DNA of 64,000 nucleotides from Lysobacteraceae bacterium (GTDB lineage Bacteria > Pseudomonadota > Gammaproteobacteria > Xanthomonadales > Rhodanobacteraceae): assembly GCA_004143945.1 (NCBI GenBank), contig SEHB01000008.1:62001-126000 (forward strand). The letters run 5' to 3'. Made by a program: the position numbers and the translations under genes. The notes under the pieces were generated by a model. The model worked only from the letters and a program-made list of their open reading frames with translations. It did no database searches and was not told the origin of the DNA. Within the stretch, counting starts at the first letter, position 1; every line of letters starts with the position of its first letter. Positions 34,589 through 48,397 of the stretch are shown piece after piece.

Positions 34589-34614
34589 GCCGCGGGCGGT
34601 CGCGTCTGCGGCGG

Positions 34615-34643
34615 TTGTCCACCCGCGCGGGCGCGGCTATCCT
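34615..34643 (+). promoter_or_regulatory. sigma-70-like promoter of tpiA
   Basis: TTGTCC (34615-34620), a 17-base spacer and TATCCT (34638-34643), ending 30 bases before the tpiA start codon. Confidence 0.6.
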
Positions 34644-34673
34644 TGCGCGCCTTTTCGAACGAACGGGATCGCG

Positions 34674-35423
34674 ATGCGTCGCCCGCTGGTCGCAGGAAAC
34701 TGGAAGATGCACGGTTCACGCGCGATCGCGCGCGAGCTCGTCGCGGGCGTGGCCGCGGGCCTGCCGTCCGGCGTCGACGTGGTCGTGCTGCCTCCGTTTC
34801 CGTATCTCGATGCGCTGGCCGGCGCGCACGCGGCGGCGCCGCTCGCATTCGGCGCGCAGGACCTCAGCGAGCACGCGCAAGGCGCATACACGGGCGAGGT
34901 CTCGGGCGCGATGCTCAAGGACATCGGCTGCGGCTACGTGCTGGTCGGCCATTCCGAGCGGCGCCAGTACCACGGCGAATCCGATGCGCAGGTCGCGGCG
35001 AAGTTCGTCGCGGCGCAGGCCGCCGGGCTGGTGCCGATCCTGTGCATCGGCGAAACGCTGGCCGAACGCGAGGACGGCGCGACCGAGAGCGTGATCGCGC
35101 GCCAACTCGGCGTGGTGATCGAGCGCGCGGGCGTCGCTGCGTTCGCGAGCGCGGTGGTGGCGTATGAACCGGTCTGGGCGATCGGAACCGGCCGCACCGC
35201 GTCGCCGGAACAGGCGCAGGACGTGCACGCGTTCATGCGTGGCATATTCGCGGGACGGGATGCTACAATCGCCAGCTCGCTGCGGCTGTTGTACGGCGGC
35301 AGCGTCAAACCCGCCAACGCGGCCGAACTGTTCGGCCGGCCCGACGTGGATGGCGGATTGATCGGTGGCGCATCGCTGGTGGCCGGGGATTTCCTCGCCA
35401 TCTGTGCAGCCGCCGGAACCTGA
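34674..35423 (+). CDS. tpiA: triose-phosphate isomerase
   Basis: A 249-residue TIM barrel enzyme of glycolysis and gluconeogenesis (dihydroxyacetone phosphate to glyceraldehyde-3-phosphate). Active-site parts are GNWKMHG (Asn/Lys), GHSERR (catalytic His), AYEPVWAIGTG (catalytic Glu and loop 6) and LYGGSVKPANA, GGLIGGASL for phosphate binding. Length is standard. An extended -10 box for secG lies inside its 3' part. Confidence 0.98.
   Translation: MRRPLVAGNWKMHGSRAIARELVAGVAAGLPSGVDVVVLPPFPYLDALAGAHAAAPLAFGAQDLSEHAQGAYTGEVSGAMLKDIGCGYVLVGHSERRQYHGESDAQVAAKFVAAQAAGLVPILCIGETLAEREDGATESVIARQLGVVIERAGVAAFASAVVAYEPVWAIGTGRTASPEQAQDVHAFMRGIFAGRDATIASSLRLLYGGSVKPANAAELFGRPDVDGGLIGGASLVAGDFLAICAAAGT
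35261..35269 (+). promoter_or_regulatory. extended -10 promoter inside tpiA for secG
   Basis: TGCTACAAT is an extended -10 element in GC-rich coding sequence, 165 bases before the secG start. The -35 region is poor. It would let secG and the tRNA be transcribed independently of tpiA. Confidence 0.45.
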
Positions 35424-35433
35424 AGAGTCAACC

Positions 35434-35913
35434 ATGCTGTCCATTGTCGCCAACGTCTTCTACATCCTGATCGCGATCGCCATGGTGGTCCTGATCCTGC
35501 TTCAGCGCGGTGCAGGCGCGAATGCGGGTTCGGGCTTCGGTGGCGGCGCGTCGGCGACCGTCTTCGGTGCGCGCGGCTCGGCCAATTTCCTGTCGCGCAG
35601 CACGGCGGTCCTCGCTGGTTTGTTCTTCCTGCTCAGCCTCGGCATGGGCATGTTCCTGTCTCGACCTGGCGTCAGCACGGCGCCGGTCGACGACCTTGGC
35701 GTGATGTCCGGCGTTGCGGTTCCGGCCGCGGCTCCTGCATCGGTGGACGGGGTTCCGCAGCCAGCGGCGTCGGCGGATACGCCGGCACCGGCGGTCGCGC
35801 CCGCAGCCGATCCGGCCGCACCGGCGACGAACGCGGCCGATCAGCCTGCCGCGCAGTCGACCGCGCCGGAGGCGGCGACCGGGTCGACGGAAGAGGGGAA
35901 GGACGGAAAGTAA
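35434..35913 (+). CDS. secG: preprotein translocase subunit SecG
   Basis: A 159-residue inner membrane protein, part of SecYEG. Two helices (about 4-23 and 53-74) flank the conserved LLQRGAGANAGSGFGGGASATVFGARG loop (residues about 24-50 in pieces). The Ala/Pro-rich C-terminal tail of about 70 residues is longer than in E. coli (110 aa) but common in this order. It is followed after 5 bases by tRNA-Leu(GAG), the secG-leuU arrangement also found in E. coli. Confidence 0.96.
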   Translation: MLSIVANVFYILIAIAMVVLILLQRGAGANAGSGFGGGASATVFGARGSANFLSRSTAVLAGLFFLLSLGMGMFLSRPGVSTAPVDDLGVMSGVAVPAAAPASVDGVPQPAASADTPAPAVAPAADPAAPATNAADQPAAQSTAPEAATGSTEEGKDGK

Positions 35914-35918
35914 GCTGT

Positions 35919-36003
35919 GCCCAGGTGGCGGAATTGGTAGACGCACTACCTTGAGGTGGTAGCGGGGAAACCCGTGGAGGTTCGAGTCCTCTCTTGGGCA
36001 CCA
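35919..36003 (+). tRNA. leuU: tRNA-Leu (anticodon GAG)
   Basis: An 85-nt cloverleaf: acceptor GCCCAGG pairs with CTTGGGC, and the anticodon stem CTACC/GGTAG holds the loop TTGAGGT (anticodon GAG). It has a long variable arm (class II), T-loop TTCGAGT and an encoded CCA end. It directly follows secG. Confidence 0.97.
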
Positions 36004-36020
36004 TTCGATTCGGCGGAACG

Positions 36021-36041
36021 CCCCGGGCAACGTGCCCGGGG
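36021..36041 (+). terminator. strong hairpin after tRNA-Leu
   Basis: CCCCGGGCA and TGCCCGGGG pair perfectly around ACG, 18 bases after the tRNA. There is no adjacent T run; a TTCTTT lies about 16 bases further. It may trim or partly terminate the secG-leuU transcript before the nuo operon. Confidence 0.5.
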
Positions 36042-36123
36042 CCGGACGCAGGATCGTTCTTTACCGTCGTCGCGCCGGCTGCGCCGCCGCGACCGCTGAT
36101 GCGCCTTCGGCGCGGAGGTGTCT

Positions 36124-36480
36124 GTGCTGGCCGAGTATTTCCCGGTCCTGCTGTTCATCGTGGTCTCCGCCGTGGTCGGGATCGGCTTGATGGTGGCCGG
36201 CAACCTGCTCGGACCGCGCCGACCGACGCCCGAAAAGTCCTCGCCCTACGAATGCGGATTCGAAGCGTTCGAGGACACGCGCATGCGCTTCGACGTGCGC
36301 TACTACCTGATCGCGATCCTGTTCATCATCTTCGACCTGGAAATCGCGTTCGTCTTCCCGTGGGCGACGGTGTTCGACTCGCTCGGACTGCTCGGGCTGG
36401 TCGAGATGGGCCTCTTCCTCGGCATGCTCGTGCTCGGCTTCGTCTACATCTGGAAGAAGGGCGCGCTGGAATGGGAATGA
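36124..36480 (+). CDS. nuoA: NADH-quinone oxidoreductase subunit A
   Basis: A 118-residue three-helix membrane subunit of complex [21 protein letters not shown] is the conserved loop with the quinone-side Cys, followed by [23 protein letters not shown] 36124 is taken as the start because GGAGG (36114-36118) is 5 bases upstream; GTG 36118 overlaps that sequence. First gene of nuoA-N. Confidence 0.96.
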   Translation: MLAEYFPVLLFIVVSAVVGIGLMVAGNLLGPRRPTPEKSSPYECGFEAFEDTRMRFDVRYYLIAILFIIFDLEIAFVFPWATVFDSLGLLGLVEMGLFLGMLVLGFVYIWKKGALEWE

Positions 36481-36538
36481 CGAGCGCCCACGCCGGTTCG
36501 CGGCCGTTCGATCCTGCCACCTGCACGGGAATCGCAGC

Positions 36539-37093
36539 ATGAGCCTGGTCACCCGCATCGCCGACACGATGCACAACCCGGCGCCGGTCAACGTCGTCGA
36601 CGACATCCTGCGGCCCGGCGACGACAACCCGCTGATGCAGCGCGGCTTCGCGACCGCCAGCCTCGACAGCCTCGTCAACTGGGCGCGCACCGGGTCGATG
36701 TGGCCGATGACGTTCGGCCTCGCCTGCTGCGCGGTCGAGATGATGCACGCGGGCATGTCGCGCCTGGACCTCGATCGTTACGGCGTGATCTTCCGCCCGA
36801 GCCCGCGCCAGTCCGACGTGATGATCGTCGCGGGCACGCTCGTCAACAAGATGGCGCCGGCGCTGCGCAAGGTCTACGACCAGATGCCCGATCCGAAGTG
36901 GGTCATCTCGATGGGCTCGTGCGCGAACGGGGGTGGCTACTACCACTATTCGTACGCGGTTGTGCGCGGCTGCGATCGCATCGTGCCGGTCGACATCTAC
37001 GTGCCGGGCTGCCCGCCGACGGCGGAAGCCCTGATCCACGGGATCCTGCAGCTGCAGAAGAAGATCCGCCGCACCAACACGATCGCGCGCTGA
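36539..37093 (+). CDS. nuoB: NADH-quinone oxidoreductase subunit B
   Basis: A 184-residue peripheral subunit holding the terminal 4Fe-4S cluster N2, which donates to quinone. Cys ligands are visible in [10 protein letters not shown] (adjacent Cys pair), [16 protein letters not shown] and YVPGCPP. Length is typical for the B subunit. There are 58 non-coding bases after nuoA and 136 before nuoC. Confidence 0.97.
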   Translation: MSLVTRIADTMHNPAPVNVVDDILRPGDDNPLMQRGFATASLDSLVNWARTGSMWPMTFGLACCAVEMMHAGMSRLDLDRYGVIFRPSPRQSDVMIVAGTLVNKMAPALRKVYDQMPDPKWVISMGSCANGGGYYHYSYAVVRGCDRIVPVDIYVPGCPPTAEALIHGILQLQKKIRRTNTIAR

Positions 37094-37179
37094 GTACGAC
37101 GATGACGCACGGCGCCGCTCCATTGCTTTCCCTCGTCCGCGCCAGCGCCCGGACCCGGCGCGTTCGCGTGCGACCGGCG

Positions 37180-37208
37180 CTGGATGCCGGCAATCGCCGG
37201 AATGACCG
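37180..37208. repeat. short extragenic palindrome between nuoB and nuoC
   Basis: CTGGATGCCGGCAATCGCCG followed by GAATGACCG resembles the common extragenic repeat of this order whose other strand reads CATTCCGGCGATTGCCGG. It lies in the 136-base gap inside the nuo operon. Confidence 0.5.
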
Positions 37209-37229
37209 ATTCCCGGAGACGATCGCAGA

Positions 37230-37955
37230 ATGAGCGCCCACGGCACGTTCGCGCAGTTGCTCGAAGCCAGGCTCGGCCAGAAGCTCGCGCGCTTCCACGA
37301 TTCCCTCGGCGAGTCGACGATCGAGGTGTTGCCGGAGAACTGGCTCGCGGTCGCGGCGATCCTGCGCGACGACCCTGACTTGCGCTTCGAGCAGCTGATG
37401 GACCTCTGCGGCGTCGACTACCTGTCCTGGGGCGACAGCGAATGGGACACCACCGACGTGTCGTCGGAGGGTTTCTCGCGCGGCGTCGAGGGCGCCGGCC
37501 CGGGGCGTTTCAGCTGGGCCGGCCGCCCGCGCAACGTCGACAAGCCGCATCGCTTCGCGGTTGCCGTGCACCTGCTCTCGGTCACCCACAACCGGCGCCT
37601 GCGCGTGCGCGCCTGGTGCAGCGACGACGATCTGCCGATCCTGCCGTCGCTGATCGGGACCTGGCCGGTCGCGGACTGGTTCGAGCGCGAGGCGTTCGAC
37701 CTCTACGGCATCGTGTTCGAAGGCCATCCGGACCTGCGCAGGATCCTCACCGACTACGGCTTCGTCGGCCATCCGTTCCGCAAGGACTTCCCGCTGATCG
37801 GCAACGTGGAGGTGCGCTACGACCCCGACAAGAAGCGCGTCGTGTACGAACCCGTCACCTCGGTCGAGCCACGCGTGCTGGTCCCGCGCACGATCCGCGA
37901 CGACTCGCGCTACGAACAGGCCGAGGCCGAAGCGGCGTCGGAGCGCAAGGCATGA
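37230..37955 (+). CDS. nuoC: NADH-quinone oxidoreductase subunit C
   Basis: A 241-residue peripheral-arm subunit with the 30-kDa subunit signature around ERAF-type [20 protein letters not shown] and [20 protein letters not shown]. The family contacts NuoD near the quinone pocket. It is a separate gene here, not fused to nuoD as in E. coli. The 135-base gap to nuoD contains a coupled 40-codon ORF of doubtful reality (37952-38074). Confidence 0.97.
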   Translation: MSAHGTFAQLLEARLGQKLARFHDSLGESTIEVLPENWLAVAAILRDDPDLRFEQLMDLCGVDYLSWGDSEWDTTDVSSEGFSRGVEGAGPGRFSWAGRPRNVDKPHRFAVAVHLLSVTHNRRLRVRAWCSDDDLPILPSLIGTWPVADWFEREAFDLYGIVFEGHPDLRRILTDYGFVGHPFRKDFPLIGNVEVRYDPDKKRVVYEPVTSVEPRVLVPRTIRDDSRYEQAEAEAASERKA

Positions 37956-38090
37956 GCATCCAGGCAGAAGCTTCTGGCACGGGGTCCATGGAGCACACGC
38001 AGACGAACATGGATTGCAACAGTCCTTCCTCCGCGTGCCCGGTGTGCCCGGTGTTCCAATCCTTGACGCTGTAGTCCGGATCCCTACGCC

Positions 38091-39344
<1,254 letters not shown>

Positions 39345-39348
39345 GCAC

Positions 39349-39489
39349 GGGAATGGGGAATGGGGAATCGGGAATGGTCCGGATTGCCCACTCTCGGGTT
39401 TCCCCGCACGCATCGGTGCGGCGTGCGCGCGCACGTGCGATGGGTGGCTGCTTTTCCCGATTCCCGATTCCCCATTCCCCATTCCCGGC
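39349..39489. repeat. GGGAAT-rich long inverted repeat, copy 2
   Basis: The left arm at about 39349-39379 carries GGGAATGGGGAATGGGGA and GGGAATGG. The right arm at about 39451-39489 carries TTCCCGATTCCCGATTCCCC and ends CATTCCCGG. It lies within the nuoD-nuoE gap, ending about 10 bases before the nuoE start. The arms match those of copies at 30371-30497 and 56668-56792; the central loops differ. Confidence 0.8.
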
Positions 39490-39498
39490 TTCAAGTCC

Positions 39499-40026
39499 AT
39501 GAAAGCAACAGGCACCTACGAAGCAGTCCGCGACGTGGACCCGATGACGGCGCTCACGGATCCGACGCGCCACCACATCGACCATTGGGTCGCGAAGTTC
39601 CCGCCGGATCGCAAGCGCTCGGCGCTGATCCAGGGGCTGTGGGCGGCGCAGGAGCAGAACGGCGGACACCTGACCGACGAGCTGATCACCGCGGTGACCC
39701 GCTACCTCGGCCTGCCGCAGGTGTGGGGCTACGAGGTCGCGACGTTCTACTCGATGTTCGAGACGCACCCCGTCGGTCGCCACAATGTCGCGATCTGCAC
39801 CAACATCTCGTGCTGGCTCAATGGCGCCGAGGACATCGTGCGCCACTGCGAGCAGAAGTACGGGATCAAGCTCGGCGAGACCAGCGCGGACGGCCGCATC
39901 TACCTCAAGAAGGAAGAGGAATGCCTGGCTGCCTGCTGCGGCGCGCCGATGATGGTCGTCAACGGCCATTACCACGAGAAGCTCGACATCACGCGGGTCG
40001 ACCACATCCTCGACGCCCTGGAATAG
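39499..40026 (+). CDS. nuoE: NADH-quinone oxidoreductase subunit E
   Basis: A 175-residue 24-kDa-type subunit with a thioredoxin-like fold and 2Fe-2S cluster N1a. The ligands appear as the first Cys pair in CTNISCWLNGAEDIV and the second in ECLAACCGAPMM. It works with NuoF at the NADH end. Starts right after an inverted repeat. Confidence 0.97.
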   Translation: MKATGTYEAVRDVDPMTALTDPTRHHIDHWVAKFPPDRKRSALIQGLWAAQEQNGGHLTDELITAVTRYLGLPQVWGYEVATFYSMFETHPVGRHNVAICTNISCWLNGAEDIVRHCEQKYGIKLGETSADGRIYLKKEEECLAACCGAPMMVVNGHYHEKLDITRVDHILDALE

Positions 40027-40104
40027 CGGCTCTCCTTGAACGGTGCGGCCATGGACGGCCGCAATTTGATCCTCGCGATCACGAGGATCGCAAAGGTACA
40101 GGCA

Positions 40105-41415
40105 ATGGCATACGGCGCACCCCCACAGGCACACCAGGTCGTCTACACCACGCTGCACAACGAGCAGCCGTGGACGCTCGACAATTACCTGAAGGCCGAC
40201 GGCTGGAAGGCGTGGAAGAAGATCCTCGCCGAGAAGCCCGACCCCGCCTCGATCATCGAGGAGGTCAAGAAGTCGGGCCTGCGCGGGCGTGGCGGCGCGG
40301 GCTTCCCGACCGGGCTCAAGTGGTCGTTCATGCCCAAGGGCACGATGCAGAAGTACATCCTCTGCAATTCGGACGAATCCGAGCCGGGCACCTGCAAGGA
40401 CCGTGACATCCTGCGCTTCAATCCGCACGCGGTGCTCGAAGGCCTCGCGATCGCGTGCTACGCGACCGGTTCCACCGTCGCCTACAACTACATGCGCGGC
40501 GAGTTCCACCACGAGCCGTTCGAGCACATCGAGCAGGCGCTGCGCGATGCGTATGCTGCCGGCCTGCTCGGCACCAACATCCAGGGCAGCGGCATCGACG
40601 TCGACATCCACAACGCGCTCGGCGCGGGTGCCTACATCTGCGGCGAGGAAACCGCGCTGATGGAGTCGCTCGAGGGCAAGAAGGGGCAGCCGCGCTTCAA
40701 GCCGCCGTTCCCGGCCAATTTCGGCCTCTACGGCAGGCCCACCACGATCAACAACACCGAGACCTACGCCTCGGTGCCCGCGATCCTCAACAAGGGCGCG
40801 GAATGGTTCCTCGACCAGGGCAAGCCGAACAACGGCGGCCCGAAGATCTTCTCGGTCTCCGGCCACGTCAATCGCCCCGGCAACTACGAGGTCCGACTCG
40901 GCACGCCATTCGCCGAACTGCTCGAAATGGCCGGTGGCGTCCGCAACGGCCACAGGCTCAAGGCGGTGATCCCCGGTGGATCCTCGATGCCGGTGCTGCC
41001 CGCCGAGACCATGCTCGGGCTCACGATGGATTACGACGCGATCCAGAAGGCCGGTTCGGGCCTCGGTTCCGGCGCCGTCATCGTCATGGATGAGACCACC
41101 TGCATGGTGCGCGCATGCCAGCGCATCGCGCGCTTCTACTACGCCGAATCCTGCGGCCAGTGCACGCCGTGCCGCGAAGGCACCGGCTGGATGTATCGCA
41201 TGCTCACGCGCATCGTCGAAGGCAACGCCGAGCTCGCCGACCTCGAGATCCTGCGCCAGGCGGCGGGCCAGATCGAAGGCCACACGATCTGCGCGTTCGG
41301 CGAGGCGGCCGCGTGGCCCGTGCAGGGCTTCCTGCGCCACTACTGGAACGAATTCGAATACTTCATCACGAACCGGCGTTCGATGGTGGACGCACGCGTG
41401 GAGGTGGCGGCATGA
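40105..41415 (+). CDS. nuoF: NADH-quinone oxidoreductase subunit F
   Basis: A 436-residue subunit that binds NADH and FMN and holds 4Fe-4S cluster N3. [16 protein letters not shown] is the nucleotide site, [16 protein letters not shown] the FMN region, and [15 protein letters not shown] supplies three cluster Cys, with a fourth in [16 protein letters not shown] 40105 gives an N-terminus like that of relatives; earlier in-frame starts exist at 40036 and 40051. The stop overlaps the nuoG start. Confidence 0.97.
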   Translation: MAYGAPPQAHQVVYTTLHNEQPWTLDNYLKADGWKAWKKILAEKPDPASIIEEVKKSGLRGRGGAGFPTGLKWSFMPKGTMQKYILCNSDESEPGTCKDRDILRFNPHAVLEGLAIACYATGSTVAYNYMRGEFHHEPFEHIEQALRDAYAAGLLGTNIQGSGIDVDIHNALGAGAYICGEETALMESLEGKKGQPRFKPPFPANFGLYGRPTTINNTETYASVPAILNKGAEWFLDQGKPNNGGPKIFSVSGHVNRPGNYEVRLGTPFAELLEMAGGVRNGHRLKAVIPGGSSMPVLPAETMLGLTMDYDAIQKAGSGLGSGAVIVMDETTCMVRACQRIARFYYAESCGQCTPCREGTGWMYRMLTRIVEGNAELADLEILRQAAGQIEGHTICAFGEAAAWPVQGFLRHYWNEFEYFITNRRSMVDARVEVAA

Positions 41416-43766
41416 GCGCGCAACCCGCGGCTCCCGGCGTGCCGTCGGACCACGTCACGATCGAACTCGACGGCCGCTCGATGGTCGTGCCGAAGAATTC
41501 GATGATCATCCAGGCGGCCGACACGGCCGGCATCGCGATCCCGCGCTTCTGCTACCACGAGAAGCTGCCGATCGCCGCGAACTGCCGCATGTGCATGGTC
41601 GAGGTCGAGATGGGCGGTCGGCCGATGGCGAAGCCGCAGCCGGCTTGCGCGACGCCGGTCGCCGACGGCATGAAGATCCAGACGCAGTCGGCCAAGGCGC
41701 TGTCCGCACAGCGCAACGTGATGGAGTTCCTGCTGATCAACCACCCGCTCGATTGCCCGATCTGCGACCAGGGCGGCGAGTGCGAGCTGCAGGACCTGTC
41801 GATGGGCTATGGCCGCTCGGTCAGCCGCTTCGTCGAGCGCAAGCGCACGATCCCGGACGAGGACCTCGGTCCGCTGGTCGCGACCGAGATGACGCGCTGC
41901 ATCCAGTGCACGCGATGCGTGCGCGTGATGGCGGAAGTCGCGGGCACCTACGAGCTCGGCGGCATGGAGCGCGGCGAGCGCCTGCAGATCGGCACCTACG
42001 TCGGCAAACCGCTGATGAGCGAGCTGTCCGGCAACGTGATCGACGTGTGCCCGGTCGGCGCGCTGACCAACAAGCCGTTCCGCTTCCGCGCGCGCGCCTG
42101 GGAACTGATCGCGCGCGAATCGATCGGCTACCACGATGCGCTCGGCTCGAACCTGTGGCTGCACGTGCGCCGCGGCGAAGTGCTGCGCGCCGTGCCGCGC
42201 GACAACGAAGCGATCAACGAATGCTGGCTGTCCGATCGCGACCGCTACAGCCATGAAGGCCTGTACGCCGACGATCGCGCGCGCCGGCCGATGATCCGCA
42301 AGGGCAGCGAGCTGGTCGAAGTCGACTGGAACGAGGCGCTCGCATTCGTCGCGGATGGCCTGCGTCGCGCCGGTGGCGACATCGGCGCGCTGGTCGCGCC
42401 GCTCGCTTCGAACGAGGAAGGCTTCCTGCTCGCGCAGTTGCTGCGCGGCCTCGGCAGCGACCACATCGACCACCGCTTGCGCGTGCAGGACTTCTCCGAC
42501 CAGCCGGCCGCGCCGATGTTCCAGATGCCGGTGGCCGAAGTCGAGCGCGCGGACCTGATCGTGCTCGTGGGCTGCAATCCGCGCCACGAAATGCCGTTGC
42601 TGCACCAGCGCATCCGCAAGGCATGGAAGGCCGGCGCGCAGGTGCACGTGATCAATCCGCTCGATTTCGACCTCGCGTTCGAGCCCGCCAGCAGGACGAT
42701 CGTGCCGCCGGGTGCGCTCGCGGCGACCGTGCTCGCGCTCGCGAAGGCCGCGAACGACCTCGGCCACCTACCGCAGTCGGCGTCGCTCGCGCGCGCGATC
42801 GCGGGCCGCGACGCAGGCAGTGCCGCGCGCTCGCTCGTCGACGCGCTCGCAGCCGCGGGGAACGCCGTACTGGTCCTCGGCGAGACCGCGGTCAACGCGC
42901 GCGACGCGTCGAGCCTGCGCGCGGCCGCGCGATTCGTCGCGCTTGCGACCGGTTCGGCGTGCAACGAGATCCCGTCCGGCGCGAATGCGATCGGGCTCGC
43001 GCGCGCGGGTGCACTGCCGCGCAGGGGCGGCCGCGATGCCGCCGCGATGCTCGCCGATCCGCCCGCGGCGTTGCTGACCTGGCACGCGGGATCCCAGGAC
43101 ATGCATGCGCCGGCCGCCTACGACCGCGCGCGCAGCGGCGCCGCATTCCACGTCTACGCGGGTGCGTATGCGTGCAGCGGCGTGCGGCGCACCGCACATG
43201 CGGTGCTGCCGATCGGCTTGCCACCCGAAATCGAGGGCACCTACACCAATGTCGACGGCATTGAGCAGCGACTCGCGCCCGCGGCGAAGTTGCCGGGCGA
43301 CGCGAAGTCGGGCTGGAAGGTGCTGCGTTCGCTGGGCGCCGCGTTGTCGCTGCCGGGATTCGAGTTCATGAGCTTCGACGAGCTGCGCGAGCTGTGCGCG
43401 CGCGCCGAGGCGGTGGACCCGCTTGCCGCGCATGGGTCGGCATCGACCGATGCGCCTGCGGCGGCCGGACCGGGTCGTTTCGACCGCATCACGACCACGG
43501 CGATCTATCGCGCGGATGCGGTGCTGCGACGCTCGCCTGCACTGCAGGCCCATCCGCTCAACCGCGCGGCCAGCGTGACGTTGAACCCCGAAGACGCGCT
43601 CGCGCTCGGGCTCGGCCACGGATCGGCGGCGCGCGTGGACGGCGTCGAACTGCCGGTGGAACTCTCGCGGCGCGTGCCGCGTGGCGCCGCCTGGATCGAA
43701 GCCGGCCATTCCGCGGCTTCGGCCCTGCCGGCGCATGGCGCCTCCCTCGAGATCGTGAAGGCGTGA
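41412..43766 (+). CDS. nuoG: NADH-quinone oxidoreductase subunit G
   Basis: A 784-residue subunit with the chain of Fe-S clusters. N-terminal 2Fe-2S ligands lie in [20 protein letters not shown] and PACATP; the His/Cys cluster N5 in [18 protein letters not shown]; a further 4Fe-4S in [10 protein letters not shown]...VCPVGAL. The C-terminal two thirds resemble molybdopterin oxidoreductases but without a working cofactor site, as usual. It overlaps nuoF by 4 bases. Confidence 0.97.
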   Translation: MSAQPAAPGVPSDHVTIELDGRSMVVPKNSMIIQAADTAGIAIPRFCYHEKLPIAANCRMCMVEVEMGGRPMAKPQPACATPVADGMKIQTQSAKALSAQRNVMEFLLINHPLDCPICDQGGECELQDLSMGYGRSVSRFVERKRTIPDEDLGPLVATEMTRCIQCTRCVRVMAEVAGTYELGGMERGERLQIGTYVGKPLMSELSGNVIDVCPVGALTNKPFRFRARAWELIARESIGYHDALGSNLWLHVRRGEVLRAVPRDNEAINECWLSDRDRYSHEGLYADDRARRPMIRKGSELVEVDWNEALAFVADGLRRAGGDIGALVAPLASNEEGFLLAQLLRGLGSDHIDHRLRVQDFSDQPAAPMFQMPVAEVERADLIVLVGCNPRHEMPLLHQRIRKAWKAGAQVHVINPLDFDLAFEPASRTIVPPGALAATVLALAKAANDLGHLPQSASLARAIAGRDAGSAARSLVDALAAAGNAVLVLGETAVNARDASSLRAAARFVALATGSACNEIPSGANAIGLARAGALPRRGGRDAAAMLADPPAALLTWHAGSQDMHAPAAYDRARSGAAFHVYAGAYACSGVRRTAHAVLPIGLPPEIEGTYTNVDGIEQRLAPAAKLPGDAKSGWKVLRSLGAALSLPGFEFMSFDELRELCARAEAVDPLAAHGSASTDAPAAAGPGRFDRITTTAIYRADAVLRRSPALQAHPLNRAASVTLNPEDALALGLGHGSAARVDGVELPVELSRRVPRGAAWIEAGHSAASALPAHGASLEIVKA

Positions 43767-43773
43767 CGTCGAC

Positions 43774-44823
43774 ATGAGCCAGATCATTGCCGCCTACGAG
43801 TGGTTCGTCGCGACGTTCCCGACGCTGTCGATGGCGATCGGCCTGTTCCTGTTCCCGCTGCTGCCGCTGATCATCGCGGTCGCGATGTACGTGTGGTGGG
43901 AACGCAAGGTGATCGGCTGGATGCACGTGCGCATGGGGCCGAACAGCGTCGGGCCGTTCGGACTCGCGCAGACCTTCGCCGACGTGTTCAAGCTGCTCCT
44001 GAAGGAAGTGGTCTATCCGGCCAAGGCCAACCGCGGCCTGTTCCTGCTCGCGCCGCTGTGGGCGCTGCTGCCTGCGTTCGCCGCGTGGGCGGTGGTGCCG
44101 TTCGGACCGCACAAGGCGTGGTCGGACGCGAACGCGGGCCTGCTGTTCCTGCTCGCGATGACCTCGATGGGCGTGTACGGCATCATCATCGCGGGCTGGG
44201 CCTCGAACTCGCGCTACGCGATGCTCGGCGCGATGCGCTCGGCGGCGCAGGTGGTCAGCTACGAGATCGCGATGGGCTTCTCGCTGGTCGGGGTGCTGAT
44301 CCTCGCGGGCAGCCTCAATCTTTCCGACATCGTTGCCGCGCAGTCCGGTTCCAAGGGCCTGCTCGACTGGTTCTGGCTGCCGCTGCTGCCGATGTTCGTG
44401 ATCTATTTCGTCTCCGGCGTGGCCGAGACCAACCGTTCGCCGTTCGACGTCGCCGAAGGCGAGTCGGAGATCGTCGCGGGCTTCCACGTCGAGTATTCGG
44501 GCGCGCCGTTCGCAGTGTTCTTCCTGACCGAATACGCGAACATGATCCTCGTCTCGTTCCTGGTGCCGCTGCTGTTCCTCGGCGGCTGGCTGTCGCCGTT
44601 CCCCGCGAGCTGGAGCGTGCTCGGCGCGCCGGGCTGGTGGTGGTTCGTCGCCAAGGCGTTCTTCTTCGCAACCGCGTTCGTCTGGTTCCGCGCGACGTTC
44701 CCGCGCTATCGCTACGACCAGATCATGCGCCTCGGCTGGAAGGTCTTCATCCCGATCACGATCGCGTGGGTGTTCGTGGCCGGCTGCATGAAGTACTTCG
44801 GCTGGGTCACGGCGGGCGCCTGA
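43774..44823 (+). CDS. nuoH: NADH-quinone oxidoreductase subunit H
   Basis: A 349-residue eight-helix membrane subunit at the foot of the quinone chamber. Conserved parts: [40 protein letters not shown]-type [17 protein letters not shown], the charged loop [20 protein letters not shown] and [19 protein letters not shown]. Complete; nuoI follows after 10 bases. Confidence 0.98.
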   Translation: MSQIIAAYEWFVATFPTLSMAIGLFLFPLLPLIIAVAMYVWWERKVIGWMHVRMGPNSVGPFGLAQTFADVFKLLLKEVVYPAKANRGLFLLAPLWALLPAFAAWAVVPFGPHKAWSDANAGLLFLLAMTSMGVYGIIIAGWASNSRYAMLGAMRSAAQVVSYEIAMGFSLVGVLILAGSLNLSDIVAAQSGSKGLLDWFWLPLLPMFVIYFVSGVAETNRSPFDVAEGESEIVAGFHVEYSGAPFAVFFLTEYANMILVSFLVPLLFLGGWLSPFPASWSVLGAPGWWWFVAKAFFFATAFVWFRATFPRYRYDQIMRLGWKVFIPITIAWVFVAGCMKYFGWVTAGA

Positions 44824-44833
44824 GGCCATCGGA

Positions 44834-45322
44834 ATGAAACGAATCGCGAACTATCTCGAAAGCCTGCTCCTGCTCGAACTGATCGGGGGGCTCAAGCTCA
44901 CGTTCAAGTACCTGTGGAAGCCCAAGTACACGATGCGCTACCCGATGGAGCATATCCCGAAGTCGAACCGCTTCCGCGGGCTGCACGCGCTGCGCCGCTA
45001 CCCGAACGGCGAGGAACGCTGCATCGCGTGCAAGCTGTGCGAGGCGGTGTGCCCGGCGCTCGCGATCACGATCGATTCGGCGCCGCGCGAGGACGGTACG
45101 CGCCGCACCACGCGCTACGACATCGACCTGTTCAAGTGCATCTTCTGCGGCTTCTGCGAAGAGAGCTGCCCGGTCGACTCGATCGTCGAGACCTCGATCC
45201 ACGAATATCACTTCGAGCAGCGCGGCGAAAACGTCGTGACCAAGCTGCAGCTGCTCGCGATCGGCGATCGTTTCGAGGCGGAGATCGCCGCTGCACGCAC
45301 CCAGGACGCGGCCTACCGATGA
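44834..45322 (+). CDS. nuoI: NADH-quinone oxidoreductase subunit I
   Basis: A 162-residue ferredoxin-like subunit with two 4Fe-4S clusters (N6a, N6b): [16 protein letters not shown] and [16 protein letters not shown]. It relays electrons to NuoB. The amphipathic N-terminal region anchors it to the membrane arm. Normal length. Confidence 0.98.
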   Translation: MKRIANYLESLLLLELIGGLKLTFKYLWKPKYTMRYPMEHIPKSNRFRGLHALRRYPNGEERCIACKLCEAVCPALAITIDSAPREDGTRRTTRYDIDLFKCIFCGFCEESCPVDSIVETSIHEYHFEQRGENVVTKLQLLAIGDRFEAEIAAARTQDAAYR

Positions 45323-45395
45323 TGCACACCAACCAGACATGGCAGCCGGCCCCGGCGCGCGGACGCGCCAGCCGGCACGGCGGAGCGGGGCGCGC

Positions 45396-46022
45396 ATGAC
45401 TTTCGAGCTGATCTGCTTCTACGCATTCGCGACGGTCTCCGTGCTGGCGGCGCTCGCGGTGATGGGACTTCGCAGTCCCGTGCACGCCGCGCTCTGCCTC
45501 GTGCTCACATTCTTCTCCACCGCCTGCAGCTGGCTGCTCGCCGATGCCGAGTTCCTCGCGATCGTGCTGGTGCTGGTCTACGTCGGCGCGGTGATGGTGC
45601 TGTTCCTGTTCGTCGTGATGATGCTCGACCTCGACCTCGACCCTCTGCGCGAGGGCTTCGTCCGCGCGTTGCCGCTCGGGCTCGTGGTCGCCGTGGTCAT
45701 GCTGCTCGAGATGCTCGCGCTGATCGGCGTGCGCGCGATGCAGGTGCCCGCGATCGCCGATCCCGCGGTCGCGGCGGGCATGTCGAACACCGAATGGCTC
45801 GCGACCGCGCTGTTCAGCCGGTTCCTGCTGCCGTTCGAAGTCGCGGCGCTGATCCTGACCGTCGCGATCATCGCCGCGATCCCGCTGACCCTGCGCCACC
45901 GCGTCGGCGTGCGCACGCAGAATCCTGCCCGGCAGGTGCTGGTGCAGCCGCGCGATCGCATCCGCATCGTCAAGATGGCCGCGCACAAGCCCGCCGCCAA
46001 GCCCGAGGCACCCGCGCCATGA
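45396..46022 (+). CDS. nuoJ: NADH-quinone oxidoreductase subunit J
   Basis: A 208-residue five-helix membrane subunit. [20 protein letters not shown] is the conserved helix with the pi-bulge used in proton coupling. The hydrophilic tail after the last helix ends with a Lys/Pro/Ala-rich stretch. Its stop overlaps the nuoK start (ATGA). Confidence 0.96.
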   Translation: MTFELICFYAFATVSVLAALAVMGLRSPVHAALCLVLTFFSTACSWLLADAEFLAIVLVLVYVGAVMVLFLFVVMMLDLDLDPLREGFVRALPLGLVVAVVMLLEMLALIGVRAMQVPAIADPAVAAGMSNTEWLATALFSRFLLPFEVAALILTVAIIAAIPLTLRHRVGVRTQNPARQVLVQPRDRIRIVKMAAHKPAAKPEAPAP

Positions 46023-46324
46023 TCACGCTGGCCCACTTCCTCACCCTCGGCGCGGCACTGTTCTGCATCGCGGTGGCCGGCATCTTCATCAACCGCAAGA
46101 ACGTCATCACGCTGCTGATGGCGATCGAACTGATGCTGCTCGCGGTCAACACCAACTTCGTCGCGTTCTCGCGCTGGCTCGGTGATCCAGGCGGCCAGGT
46201 GTTCGTGTTCTTCATCCTGACCGTCGCAGCGGCGGAAGCCGCGATCGGCCTCGCGATCCTGGTGGTGCTGTTCCGCAACCGCGCGACGATCAACGTGACC
46301 GAAATCGATTCGATGAAGGGCTGA
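46019..46324 (+). CDS. nuoK: NADH-quinone oxidoreductase subunit K
   Basis: A 101-residue three-helix subunit homologous to MrpC. It contains the two buried Glu of the proton path, in [13 protein letters not shown] and [13 protein letters not shown]. Exact family length. Coupled to nuoJ; 3 bases before nuoL. Confidence 0.98.
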   Translation: MITLAHFLTLGAALFCIAVAGIFINRKNVITLLMAIELMLLAVNTNFVAFSRWLGDPGGQVFVFFILTVAAAEAAIGLAILVVLFRNRATINVTEIDSMKG

Positions 46325-46327
46325 TCG

Positions 46328-48376
<2,049 letters not shown>

Positions 48377-48397
48377 TCGACAGGACAGAACACGACC

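Noticed and set aside
35919-36003. tRNA-Leu as an integration site for a mobile element
   Set aside because: No integrase, no duplicated tRNA 3' end and the conserved nuo operon follows directly.
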